Source: Symsagittifera roscoffensis
Taxonomy: Eukaryota > Xenacoelomorpha > Acoela > Convolutidae
Assembly (NCBI RefSeq): GCF_963678635.1
Contig: NC_087068.1
Location: 28,150,318 to 28,214,317, forward strand
Direction: 5' to 3'
DNA length: 64,000 bases
Shown here: piece by piece, positions 11,580 to 22,972 of the stretch
How the letters are laid out: each line of letters starts with the position of its first letter
Position numbering within the stretch: position 1 is the first letter of the stretch
Position numbers and translations under genes: made by a program
Notes under the pieces: model-generated
Told to the model about the DNA's origin: nothing
Databases searched by the model: none
The model's input: only the letters and a program-made list of their open reading frames with translations

Positions 11580-13880
11580 CACAGCTCCTCGAGCTTCTCT
11601 GCATGGAAGCGTCACTCCTATCTACACCCCCTGATGGTGGTATGTTATACTCAGAAGAATTCAGTTATTCGCTCTCCTCGAGCTTCCCTGTAAAAACTGT
11701 ACCCATATCTGCACCTCCTGGTGGTGCTATGTTATAATCAATAGATTTCGGTTATTCGCAACTCCTCGAGCTTCCCTGTAGTGAAACAGTACCCATAACT
11801 GCACCTTCTGGTGGTGCTATGTTGAAATCAATAGAATTCGGTTAATCGCAACTCCTCGAGCTTCTCTGTAGTGAAACGGTACCCATAACTGCACCTTCTG
11901 GTGGTGCTATGTTAAAATCAATAGAATTCGGTTATTCGCAACTCCTCGAGCTTCTCTGTAGTGAAACGGTACCCATAACTGCACCTCCTAGTGGTGCTAT
12001 GTTATACTCAGAAGAATTCAGTTATTCGCTCTCCTCGAGTTTCCGTGTAGTGAAACGGTACCCATATCTGCACCTCCTGGTGGCGCTATGTAATAATCAA
12101 TAGATTTCGGTTATTCGCAACTCCTCGAGCTTCCCTGTAGTGAAACGGTACCCATAACTGCACCTCCTGGGGGTGCTATGTTATACTCAGAAGAATTCAG
12201 TTATTCGCTCTCCTCAAGCTTCCCTGTAGTGAAACGGTACCCATATCTGCACCTCCTGGTGGTGCTATGTTATAATCAATAGATTTCGGTTATTCGCAAC
12301 TCCTCGAGCTTCCCTGTAGTGAAACAGTACCCATAACTGCACCTTCTGGTGGTGCTATGTTAAAATCAATTGAATTCGGTTATTCGCAACTCCTCGAGCT
12401 TCCCTGTAGTGAAACAGTACCCATAACTGCACCTCCTGGTGGTGCAATGTTATAATCAGAAGGATTCAGTTATTCGCTCTCCTCGAGCTTCCGTGTAGTG
12501 AAACGGTACCCATATCTGCACCTCCTGGTGGTGCTATGTAATAATCAATAGATTTCGGTTATTCGCAACTCCTCGAGCTTCCCTGTAGTGAAACAGTACC
12601 CATAACTGCACCTTCTGGTGGTGCTATGTTAAAATCAATAGAATTCGGTTATTCGCAACTCCTCGAGCTTCCCTGTAGTGAAACAGTACCCATAACTGCA
12701 CCTCCTGGTGGTGCAATGTTATAATCAGAAGGATTCAGTTATTCGCTCTCCTCGAGCTTCCGTGTAGTGAAACGGTACCCATATCTGCACCTCCTGGTGG
12801 TGCTATGTAATAATCAATAGATTTCGGTTATTCGCAACTCCTCGAGCTTCCCTGTAGTGAAACGGTACCCATAACTGCACCTCCTGGTGGTGCTATGTTA
12901 TACTCAGAAGAATTCAGTTATTCGCTCTCCTCGAGCTTCCCTGTAGTGAAACGGTACCCATATCTACACCTCCTGGTGGCGCTATGTTATAATCAATAAT
13001 TTTCGGTTATTCGCAACTCCTCGAGCTTCCCTGTAGTAAAACGGTACCCATAACTGCACCTCCTGGAGGTGCTATGTTATACTCAGAAGAATTCAGTTAT
13101 TCGCTCTCCTCGAGCTTCCCTGTAGTGAAATGGTACCCATATCTGCACCTCCTGGTGGTGCTATGTTATACTCAGAAGAATTCAGTTATTCGCTCTCCTC
13201 AAGCTTCCCTGTAGTGAAACGGTACCCATATCTGCACCTCCTGGTGGTGCTATGTTATAATCAATAGATTTCGGTTATTCGCAACTCCTCGAGCTTCCCT
13301 GTAGTGAAACAGTACCCATAACTGAACCTTCTGGTGGTGCTATGTTAAAATCAATAGAATTCGGTTATTCGCAACTCCTCGAGCTTCCCTGTAGTGAAAC
13401 AGTACCCATAACTGCACCTCCTGGTGGTGCAATGTTATAATCAGAAGGATTCAGTTATTCGCTCTCCTCGAGCTTCCGTGTAGTGAAACGGTACCCATAT
13501 CTGCACCTCCTGGTGGTGCTATGTAATAATCAATAGATTTCGGTTATTCGCAACTCCTCGAGCTTCCCTGTAGTGAAACGGTACCCATAACTGCACCTCC
13601 TGGTGGTGCTATGTTATACTCAGAAGAATTCAGTTATTCGCTCTCCTCGAGCTTCCCTGTAGTGAAACGGTACCCATATCTACACCTTCTGGTGGTGCTA
13701 TGTTAAAATCAATAGAATTCGGTTATTCGCAACTCCTCGAGCTTCCCTGTAGTGAAACAGTACCCATAACTGCACCTCCTGGTGGTGCTATGTTATAATC
13801 AATAGAATTCGGTTATTCGCAACTCCTCAAACTTCTCTGTAGTGAAACGGTACCCATATCTGTAGTGAAACGGTACCCAT
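11580..13880 (+). repeat. Minisatellite, about 26 units of ~89 bp
   Basis: CCTCGAGCTTC recurs 26 times from about 11587 to 13823 at an average spacing of 89.4 bp. Each unit contains a conserved GTGAAACGGTACCCAT phrase, then CTGCACCTCCTGGTGG and GTGCTATGTTA. At least two unit types alternate, one with AATCAATAGATTTCGG and one with CTCAGAAGAATTCAG before the TTATTCGC phrase, giving a partly higher-order pattern. The last unit degrades into a repeated GTGAAACGGTACCCATATC. Short frames across units are by-products of the repeat. Confidence 0.95.
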
Positions 13881-14728
13881 ATCCAAAACGGTACCATTAT
13901 TACATTGCTTCTTGAGTTCAGTTTGTCCATTTCTTCCTCACTGAAGGGTCATCGAGCCAAGTTTAGTTCGTCAAAATTAATTTACATGATACTACAAAAC
14001 TCGACTCCGATCAAATTTTGAATTGGTAAATTGTAGGAAAAGCTGCTGGGAGTTAAATGGAATTACAACTCAATCTCACATTTTTTTTGAAAGAAAGAAA
14101 GAACGAAAGAATTTAATTCTCATTATTAATCATAAAGATGCATATAACGAGAATTTAAACATGAAGCACCAGAAACAGTGATGGAACAGTTAATGAACTC
14201 ATTTTGAATACAGAGCACTGCCTGTTTTTATCAAATGAAACATGGAATTTTAGATCTTCAAGGAAAAGGAAAAAAGTATGTATAACTGAAAACATAAAAT
14301 AAAATATTGGAGAAAAATACCTAAGTTTGAATAAACATAAAGCAACATATTTATGGCCTTGCCTAGACAGGTTAATGACATAAGGTCCAGGCTTTGCATC
14401 CATATTTAAAACGATTGTTCAATTGTAGTCGGTGTAAAACCAAATTAAATAAGACAACAGTTCAAATTAATCAATAATAATTTCTGAAACTCGCTAGTTG
14501 TACGCACCCCTAATCGGTTTCAAAAACAAAACTTGAATTTGTTTCCTTTACGTTTACTGCTTCTACTAACTGTGTCCCATCCCTTGAAGCCTCTTTATCA
14601 TCAGTAGAACTGATTGGGGGCTTAACGTTCAGTAGACACATAATTGAGCCCATGCGGTAGTAACCAGCAAACAAACCCAAGCGTGGTTTTCAAAACGCCG
14701 ATGACGCTTTGAAAATCATATACCTTTA
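13881..14728. other. No gene seen
   Basis: AT-rich spacer with a GAAAGAAAGAAAGAACGAAAGA microsatellite-like run near 14090-14110. Nothing else recognised. Confidence 0.35.
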
Positions 14729-14730
14729 TA

Positions 14731-15461
14731 CAGTGCTGATTTAATTTATCCGGACAAAATGAACAAAACTCGAATTTTCAAACACGTTTTTCTCAAATTG
14801 GGTTAAGATTAGACAAAAAGTGAAGAGAACAAAAGTTGCTTAGAATTTCACCAGAATTAATATGGTGCCATTTTTTCTTCGAAATTCTCAACAAAAATTT
14901 TACCCCAAAAATGGGTCATTTTGGCTTTTTTCAATTAATCAAAAATTACACAGAAACTACTTTGTTAATTGATGAGAAAATTATATCACAGGAAGCCTCT
15001 TACGCAGCTCAACAAAGTTTAAGAAGGATTAAATCTCCAAAAATTTGCGCAAATTGTTTAAAATTTATTTTTAAACAGAACTTCTGGGTTTTATATAGTA
15101 AAAATCACATTTATTGACTATCAAGTGATAATTTTTTCTCTTATACTGGTTTTTGGAGATTTAACCCTTCTTAAACTTTGTTGAGCTGCGTAAGAGGCTT
15201 CCTGTGATATAATTTTCTCATCAATTAACAAAGTAGTTTCTGTGTAATTCTTGATTAATTGAAAAAAGCCAAAATGACCCATTTTTGGGGTAAAATTTTT
15301 GTTGAGAGTTTCGGAGAAAAATGGCACCATATTAATTCTGGTGAAATTCTAAGCAACTTTTGTTCTCTTCACTTTTTGTCTAATCTTAACCCAATTTGAG
15401 AAAAACGCGTTTGAAAATTCAAGTTTTGTTCGTTTTGTCCGGATAATTTAAATAAGCACTG
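14731..15461. mobile_element. Tc1/mariner-like palindromic MITE
   Basis: Two arms of about 312 bp (14731-15042 and 15150-15461) are near-perfect reverse complements around a loop of about 107 bp. The ends are CAGTGCTGATTT-like and flanked by TA on both sides (14729-14730 and 15462-15463), the target duplication of Tc1/mariner elements. The open frames seen in each arm are mirror images of each other and not genes. Related sequence lies at 15960-16200 and 61119-62178. Confidence 0.8.
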
Positions 15462-15480
15462 TACATTAGTTTTTTGTATT

Positions 15481-15944
15481 ATGAAGAACATAATAAAAAC
15501 AAATGGAAAAAAATTGATAAGCAAATCAAAACTCACGTATTATCTTTCATAGTTCACAAAAGTTCACATAGTTCTATTTAGTTTTAAGTTATTTAATCAC
15601 AATTTAATTCATTGGAGTTTATCTCCTCGATAAACTGCAATCAAATATGCGATTCAGTAGGGAAATTATTAGAATTTCAAGTTTAAAGTAAAGTGGACTC
15701 TATTAAGTGAATAAAATTTGAGCGAAACCAAAAATACAACTGAAATAAACTATAGTTTGAGAAATTGAGTCATATGAAAAACAGTATAAAAAATCAAAGT
15801 TGAGCAGAAAAAAAAACAAATTGAACAAATAACCAACTTTAGTTTAAAATGTAAAAAACACTTTATGTGCGTTAAAACTCGCATCCCAATAAAATGGAAA
15901 AAATTATTAGTACAGGGGCGGATCTAGGATTTTCTCGAGGGGGG
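15481..15944 (-). repeat. Right arm of a long-distance inverted repeat
   Basis: Close reverse complement of 6561-7014. It begins 20 bp after the palindromic MITE and ends with the CAGGGGCGGATCTAG hAT-like terminus and a G run. Confidence 0.75.
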
Positions 15945-15959
15945 CAGCGTAATAGTTTC

Positions 15960-16200
15960 AGCGTAATATTTGATTAATTGAAAAAAGCCAAAATGACCCA
16001 TTTTTGGGGTAATAATTTGGTAGAGAATTTCGGAGAAACAATTGCATCATATTAACTTTAATGAAACTCTAAGCAACTTTTGTTCTCCGCTCCTTTTGTT
16101 CTCCGCTCCTTTTGTCTAATCTTAACCCAAATTGAGAAAAACGCGTTTGAAAATTCAATTTTTGTCCGTTTTGTCCGGATAATTTAAATCAGCACAGTAT
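15960..16200. repeat. Partial copy of the Tc1/mariner-like MITE arm
   Basis: Matches the right arm of 14731-15461, from the GATTAATTGAAAAAAGCC phrase to a CAGCACAGTA end, with a local duplication of CTCCGCTCCTTTTGT at about 16087-16110. Confidence 0.65.
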
Positions 16201-16621
16201 TAAAAAAAACTTTAAACTTAGTAATTTACAAGAAAACTACTAGGAGTCAAATGGAATTACAACTAGCGTCAGTTTTTTTGAATCTGCTAAAATCTAAATT
16301 AAATGGACTTCAGTGTTAAATGGTATGACAATTGTTTCCAATTACTTTTTCAATCTGTTACAATAGGAAAAAGTGGTTTTAAACTCTTATTAAGAATAAC
16401 TGTACATAGTCTATGTTTTAACCCACCATTTTGTTTTCAATCGACCAACACGTCTTCTCATCTTTTTTGACACACCCGCCTGTCCGATATGAAACGAGTT
16501 AAACATGTCGACGACTGTTGATTGTAACTGCATTGAAATTGCCAATTGATCGTCAATCTAGGCTAAACTTTTTATGCTCTTAACCACCCAGTGTTGGTCG
16601 AATTATGATCCGACGTTATTG
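16201..16621. other. No gene seen
   Basis: Nothing recognised between the partial MITE and the 525-bp repeat. Confidence 0.3.
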
Positions 16622-17146
16622 TTCCGACTTTCGATACGAAAGTAACGGAATATTTGTGCTCGGGGTGGGTTTTTTTTCTTCAGACAAATTTCGACTTTTT
16701 AACTAGCCATTTTTAACGGAATTTTTTTTATATCATTCGAAATTTATTGATGTCCTGAGCTCAAATTTGAAAAGATATTTCACCTGTGATCATTTTTTGT
16801 AAAGTTATGGGGGTTTAAAGATTGCCATTTTGGCCAATTTTGGACAATTAACACGCGATATATTTTGCGCGTATGCGGAGAGTTAATCCGTCTTAGAAAT
16901 CGTTCCAAATTAGTTGAAAGAAGCTTATTTGCTTTAATTGAATTGTTACAAGGAGCGAAATCTATCCTTTTGTACTTTAAATGGCGTGTGGGGGAAGATT
17001 TTCATTAAAAAAATTTCAAATTTTAGAAAATTTTTTTTTTCATTTTGTTTTATTACATTTTATTTTTAAATGTTATTACTGCTCCATAAACCTTAAAAGG
17101 CAGTCGGAACATTCAGGGCTTTGCCCTGATACGAGCAGTCTTGTTT
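16622..17146 (+). repeat. 525-bp repeat, unit 1
   Basis: Starts TTCCGACTTTCGATACGAAA and ends with GGCTTTGCCCTGATACGAG. It is followed directly by a second unit, and a third copy lies at 57758-58963. No coding capacity recognised. It contains a short CAGGGC...GCCCTG palindrome near its end. Confidence 0.8.
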
Positions 17147-17697
17147 TTCCGACTTTCGATACGAAAGTAACGGAATATTTGTGCTCGGGGTGGGTTTTTT
17201 TTTTCTTCAGACAAATTTCGACTTTTTAACTAACCATTTTTGACGGAAATTTTTTATTTCATTCGAAAACTATTGTTGTCCTGAGCTTAAATTTGAAAAG
17301 ATATTTCACCTGTGATCATTTTTTGTAAAGTTATGAGGGTTTAAAGATTGCCATTTTGGCCATTTTGACCAATTTGGGACAACTAACGCGCGATATAATT
17401 CGCGCTATTAACGCGTAAGCGGAGATTTAATCCGTCTTAGAAATCGTTCCAAATTGGTTGTAAGAAGCTTAATGCCATAATTGATTTGTTATAAGGAGCT
17501 AAATCTATTGTTTTGTACTTTATATGGCGTGTGGGGGGATGATTTTTATAGAAAAATTTTCAAATTTTTTTTTTTTTCATTTTATTTTTTTTTTCATTTT
17601 ATTTTTTTATGTTATTTATGTTATTACTGCTCCATAAACGTTAAAAGGCAGTCGGAACTTTCAGGGCTTTGCCCTGATACGAGTAGTCTTGTTTGAT
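17147..17697 (+). repeat. 525-bp repeat, unit 2
   Basis: Tandem second unit, starting again with TTCCGACTTTCGATACGAAA. It differs from unit 1 by small expansions, for example in the T-rich segment near 17560-17610, and ends with the same GGCTTTGCCCTGATACGAG phrase. Confidence 0.8.
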
Positions 17698-17989
17698 CTG
17701 ACTTCATCTACAATATAAATGCAGTCTGATAGTACCTGTCGAAGTTTTGTGTCTATGTTTTTGAGTGCTGCCAACAGTTTTTGGTTGATATAATTCGCTT
17801 TTTTTTCAGAGGATCTGCGATAGTCACGACGTCTTTTTCACAGTTTTGACTCTGTTGATCCACTGATTTTTTTGGTATGACTAGATTCCGCTATCTCTGG
17901 AATTGTCCTCAGTTTCTGTATCTGCAAACAATTTTGAAGTTTGTTGTCATTTACCAGTTTCTTTTAAATTGAATGTTGCTATATCGATT

Positions 17990-18250
17990 TTTGTGGTTTT
18001 TTTGTATTTTGGTTTCTCTTTCCCTGCGGAGTTGAATCGTCTCCAGCTGCACCTTTACTCGTATAACTGGTCCTTTTGTTAAGAAACGCTCCATTAACTT
18101 TTTTTCGGTAAGTATTTTCTCCGCCCGAGTATCAGTTCTTTTGGTAAACTTTGCCGACGTTTCCCTATTTCCTTCATTCTTGCATGTTGCTCCTGTTTTC
18201 TGGTTAAGAACGGCTCTACTGCCTTTAGTTTCTCAGATCAAACGGTTTTA
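17990..18250 (-). pseudogene. Retroelement-like coding remnant, copy 1
   Basis: On the minus strand, from about 18225 downward, one frame stays open and reads VLNQKTGAT.KNEG and then lysine- and glutamate-rich sequence. The same text recurs at 19930-20065. The composition resembles the basic linker parts of Ty3/gypsy polyproteins, and an integrase remnant of that class lies between the two copies, but the protein is not identified. Confidence 0.3.
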
Positions 18251-19265
18251 AAACTTTAGCAGTCTCTAATCTGATTTGAGCCGAAAGGAAAGTTGACTAG
18301 TCAAGCTAATTTGCTCTTTTTCCCCAGTTGTGTTCTGTTGGACCAATATAATCAAACTTCCGATTTCCCCCACTGATTGTAGTTTCTTGTTTGAATTTGA
18401 CAACCGATTGAGAATATATAATACTTTTGCAGTATAATATGCAGAATGAGTTCCTATTTCAGTCTTTGTTTGTTGGAAAAGAGTGTAAACAAGGTAGTAG
18501 CACAAAAATTACCACTAATTTTAGTTTAAATTAGTTTAATTTGGAAACTGAGATTTTTTGTCATAAAAAACCATCTCTAATTGATCTAAAAGCAGAATAA
18601 AATATTTACAGTTTTGTTAATTTTGTTTGCAAAAAAGCTTGATTTTCCTAATGATCCATTGCCCAAACTAACCCAATTTACCCATTTGAGCCATTATTTT
18701 TTTGACTCTTGCACCTATTAAGCTTCAAGTTCATTTTGCTTATCGAGCATATAGTCCCAGGTTTCATGCATTGTCCGCAGGGTTAAAAAGAGATGAAAAG
18801 TACGACTAATTGGTGTGGATGTCCAGACCCGGAAATATGGAACATGCACTAAAAGATCCAGGCGACAATGAAATGATTCATGAAGACAAAACTTTATTTA
18901 TTTTTCCATCTTATTTCAGTAATGATGAAAAGGCTCAGTAGAAATGTAGGGAAAGGATAATTCTCGTTGAAACTTAAAACCAGAAAAATGATCAATAAGT
19001 TTATCTTTTTCATCAATTTAACAAATCCCTGAGAAAAGTAGTATGCAAACTGAGCCTTGTAATATGTTTTTAATAGCAGTGGTTTGCAAATTTAAGGGCC
19101 TTATTTGAAGCAACAAAAGGTTAACTTTTCTAATGAAAAACAATAACAAAATTGGATAAATTTTATTATTTATTCATGTTTTTTTTCTTAGTTTTAACAA
19201 ATCTCTAAAAAGTGCACATAATGTGTTGTGCGATAGAGCCAATTTCGGTATTCAAAGACTTGCTT
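18251..19265. other. No gene seen
   Basis: AT-rich sequence separating two retroelement scraps. Nothing recognised. Confidence 0.3.
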
Positions 19266-19269
19266 AATT

Positions 19270-19660
19270 GAATTTTGTATTTCATATCACAGAATCGTCT
19301 CTTTTTGATTCCAGTGGTTTTAAAATCTGAGTAAGTTCCCTGAGGAAAAAAATTTTAAGCGATGGAATGTGTCTTAATCGAGATAAATTATTGCACCATG
19401 GTTCTTGGCCTGGGTGAGAGCGATGTAAGCAGGTCAGCACTGCCCGTTGGAGACAACTTGGGATCGCAATTCTGTCATCGATGATTATGCAGCCGTCAAC
19501 CACCGCTGCTGAGTCCCAAAAAGGTCTTGATATAAGGGTCTATCCTGGCGAAGCCTTCATAATCCTTATTTCTTATCGCTGTCTTCATCAGTCTGAGCCT
19601 TTTATTTTCGTCTGTTAGCTCGCTGAGGATGTCTGCGTTTCATATGCCTATTAGTCCTGA
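19270..19660 (-). pseudogene. Ty3/gypsy pol remnant (before and into the integrase zinc region)
   Basis: On the minus strand this region aligns with element B at about 50880-51110. It reads ILSELTDEN..LRLMK and KDYEGFARIDPY (about 19645 to 19545), then IIIDDRIAIPSCLQR and a LHRSHPGQ segment (about 19490 to 19400). Element B has DVLSELTDED, DYEGFCRIDSY, VVDNRIVIPNCLRR and LHRSHAGQ at the matching places. The LHRSHAGQ part is the histidine half of the integrase HHCC zinc-binding domain. A frame change and loss of the rest make it a dead fragment of an element-B relative. Confidence 0.6.
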
Positions 19661-19929
19661 AGTGATTTCTTATCTCAGGCGAAATCCGACGAACCAAGTA
19701 CGCGACGAACCAAGTACGCCATTCAAGATATACCAATTGTTTTATCAGTTAAGAGAGTCTGCCGGTTGTTATTCCACATTAGTTACCAAACTTGATCGCT
19801 TGAATACTGATCGCTTAACTTTTGGCTTCGATCAAACAGTGAAATTTCGTCAAATTAATGTATCGAGCACACGTTTTGTTTTTAGTTGTTGCTATTTCAA
19901 ATTTATTTGGTTTCAGAATGCTTTGACTT

Positions 19930-20065
19930 CTAAATGAAAATCGCACCATTGATTTTTCCTGTAACTAGTTTTCTCCGCCCCAATATCGATGCTTTTGGAG
20001 GAATTCGCCGTTTTCCTACTTCCTTCATTCTTGCGGGCTGCTCCAGTTTTCTGGTTGAGAACTGG
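19930..20065 (-). pseudogene. Retroelement-like coding remnant, copy 2
   Basis: On the minus strand it reads VLNQKTGAARKNEGSRKT and continues with sequence matching the 17990-18250 copy, including an AEK phrase. Probably another scrap of the same polyprotein as 19270-19660. Not identified. Confidence 0.3.
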
Positions 20066-20069
20066 AAAT

Positions 20070-22900
20070 TTATTTTGCTACAATATTTCTATATTAATTC
20101 ACCGCGCTTGATTAAGCTCAACTTTTGACTATCACCAAACGTTTTTTTAATTTATCCAGTGAAATTTTTGAAAATTAATGTACCAAGCTTACGCATTGTC
20201 TTCTATTGCTTATTGTTAATTAGAAAACTGAAGTTTTGAAATTTTTAAGGATATGTTTTGATGAGTAAATTATCAAAAAAGTTTTGGTCGGCTTAAATTT
20301 TAATCATTTTATTTAGTTTTTTCTTTTTTGTTTCAAGGCTCTAATAACGCTCTGTTGACGTTGTCACATTAAAAATTTGAAGGCCGTAAAAAGACATTTT
20401 GAAGCAGAGATCTTCAGTTTCAGAGAAAAAAATTGCAAGCAAAATAAAAACGCAAAATGTTTTAAATTTACAGCCCTAAAAAGAAAAGAAAACCTGAAGT
20501 TAATTTTTTTACTTACTCAAATGGAAATAAAGAAAAAAATCAAACAGAATTGATCGCTCAATAAAACGTTTCATAATTTCATCAAAAATTTGAAAAAAGC
20601 ACTAGTTTGTGCAATTATTTCGGTTCTAGATTCTGGTGTTTGCAAATTTTCATGTTTTTTGCACAACAGACTCGGTTTTTTTAAAACAACACAAAACCAA
20701 GGCTTCAAACAAACTTTAAATTTTTTTTAAAAAATAAAAACTATTAGGCAATAGTTTTTATTGCACAAACTATTATGTGCATCTTTCAGAGATTTGTTGT
20801 AACTGAGAAAAAGATTTATTGATCGATCATTTCGAATCAATTTTTGGTTTCTTTCAGCTGAGTAAAAAATCGAACCTTAGGTTACTTTATAAAAGACGTT
20901 AATTTGTAAACCACTGTAATCGAAAACAATTTCGCAAGCTAATTTATCCAATGTAAAATTGTTGTCAATACTAATTAAGTTTTAACCGACTTAACTCATT
21001 AAGTGTATTTGCTTTTAGATAATTTTCTCGAGACATTTTCAATTCTGAAATATTAACTTTGAAATTTGATAATGTCTAGGATGAGATCTTATGATTGTAA
21101 TCTAACAGAAAATGCCAACTCTTTGTAAATAGGATGTTGAATCAGCGGTTTGCAAAAAGAAATTTTTGAAGAAGCGTTTTTTTGAGAAGTTTTGACAACT
21201 TTTTTCCTGTCAGTTTTTTCGAATCCTTTAAAGCTCTACTGTTACTCTAGAAGGATTTTAAATTTTGGAAAAAGCTATGTGCAAGCAATTTTTGGGGCAA
21301 AACACAATTTTCATAGCACGCTGCTAACTCAAAAATAATAAACACTGGCGCCGGAAAATTAAATCAGTTGGTATGCTAGAAAAGGCTGCCGTTAACTAGC
21401 GCTATAGGAGGACAACGTATTATCTGCTTTAAGTAAAAGGCAACAAGCACGCGACTATGTTTGGATGCTGTATTTATGTCCCTTCCACTAAAAGGTTTTC
21501 ACATGGATCATCTGAGTGCTAAGCTTTTTTGTGGTATCATCTGAGTGCTAAGATGCAGACTTATTAGGTTTTTTTAGGTGGTGGTTCTAACAAGTTTTAA
21601 GCCTATTTAATCAACTACAGCACGCAAGTAGATATTAATGTGTGGACGATTTTCTGTAAACCGTGAACAGTGAATTTTTATGTTCGGAAAACTAGTTTTC
21701 GAAGCTTATTTAGCCCTTTTTTGGCATCAAAAAAATTCAGCAAAACAAATAGCAAAAATTGACATCTTTGTAAACGTTATTAAATTTCCGGAGATTAAAG
21801 CAATCGAGTATTCCAATTCCAGAATTGCTAACAATGTAAACAATCTTTGAGTTTCTTTTATCACATCAAAAAGTTGTCAAACGGTGAAAAAAATTTCATT
21901 ATCCCGAGAATGTGGTCTTAATTTTCTGCTAGTTGCGCACAAATTCTTTACTACACTTAAAAAGAATGAATTATATTTCACAATTAAATGTTGATTTGTC
22001 GCGATTCGAATAATTTACATTTTCTAAAAAAAAGTTGCCGAAAAAAATGAGTTTGAAAGATATTTTTAGTCTAGCTTTCAGCGAGTTAAAATGCTTTGAA
22101 TTTTCCAAAACTTAGTTTTACATCAGTAAAATTGTCAAAAACTCATTTAGAGCATTGAAAGTGTTTTACTTAACTTGTGGCTAACGTACTAGATTTCTTT
22201 TAAAGTTTTTTTGAAAGTTCTTTTCATCACAACAGGCACAAAAACCATACAAACAATTAAATGCGTAAAAATAAGTTTTTCTTAGTTTTTTTGAAGCGGC
22301 AAAGTATGCTTGCGCAGTACGCGTTTACTTTTGTTTGATTTGGGTGTCAACTTTGTTTTGCTTTTTTATTTAGCGATTTGCCTTTTTATAGGAGTTTCGT
22401 GTTTTGTTCGTGTAGTTGTGAGATAATCTGAACAAGAACTTAAAACGTGAAAAACAAACTCAATAATCATAGTTAATTCGACATAATCGAAAACAGTTTT
22501 TATAGAAAACAAAAAAATTATAAAAAAACAAAAAATCAAAAAAAAAGATTTTTTATACCCAAAAGGCGGTAAGAAGAACTTCTAAATATATTTTTACTGG
22601 AGAAAAAATATGTCTTAAGTGAAAGGCTAGCGGCCTTATATAACCATACTCGTTCGCTTTATTCGCTCGAATTTGGACTAAAAAGCAAAGATTATACACC
22701 GTTTTTTTCCGACAGAGAAAATCTTTTTTTTAAATATAAATTTTCATGTCTTTCGAATTAACTGAGAAGACTTTTGTATGATATATTAATTCACCCATTC
22801 CGTTGATTGTGGCATCTGATTTTGCGTGGAAAAAAATTAAAAAACTAAAACACCTGAAAACAAAATTCCTTGCCACTTTCTTGATCGGAACTATAACTGA
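20070..22900. other. No gene seen; 3' flank of NUP155
   Basis: About 2.8 kb of AT-rich sequence. I recognise no coding sequence, terminal repeats or tandem array. Homopolymer A runs are concentrated near 22500-22545. Confidence 0.4.
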
Positions 22901-22904
22901 AACA

Positions 22905-22910
22905 TTTAAT
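22905..22910 (-). terminator. Candidate poly(A) signal of NUP155
   Basis: ATTAAA on the minus strand about 63 bases after the NUP155 stop codon. It is the nearest good match to a polyadenylation hexamer. Placement is by sequence only. Confidence 0.4.
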
Positions 22911-22972
22911 TATTGAAGCAAACATTAACACAACACAAGATCAAAATTCGAATAATCTTCGTTAAATTTGAA

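Noticed and set aside
11580-13880. CRISPR-like array
   Set aside because: The units are contiguous tandem repeats with no variable spacers and the DNA is animal.
14836-15330. Two similar open frames facing each other
   Set aside because: They are the two arms of the palindromic MITE read on opposite strands.
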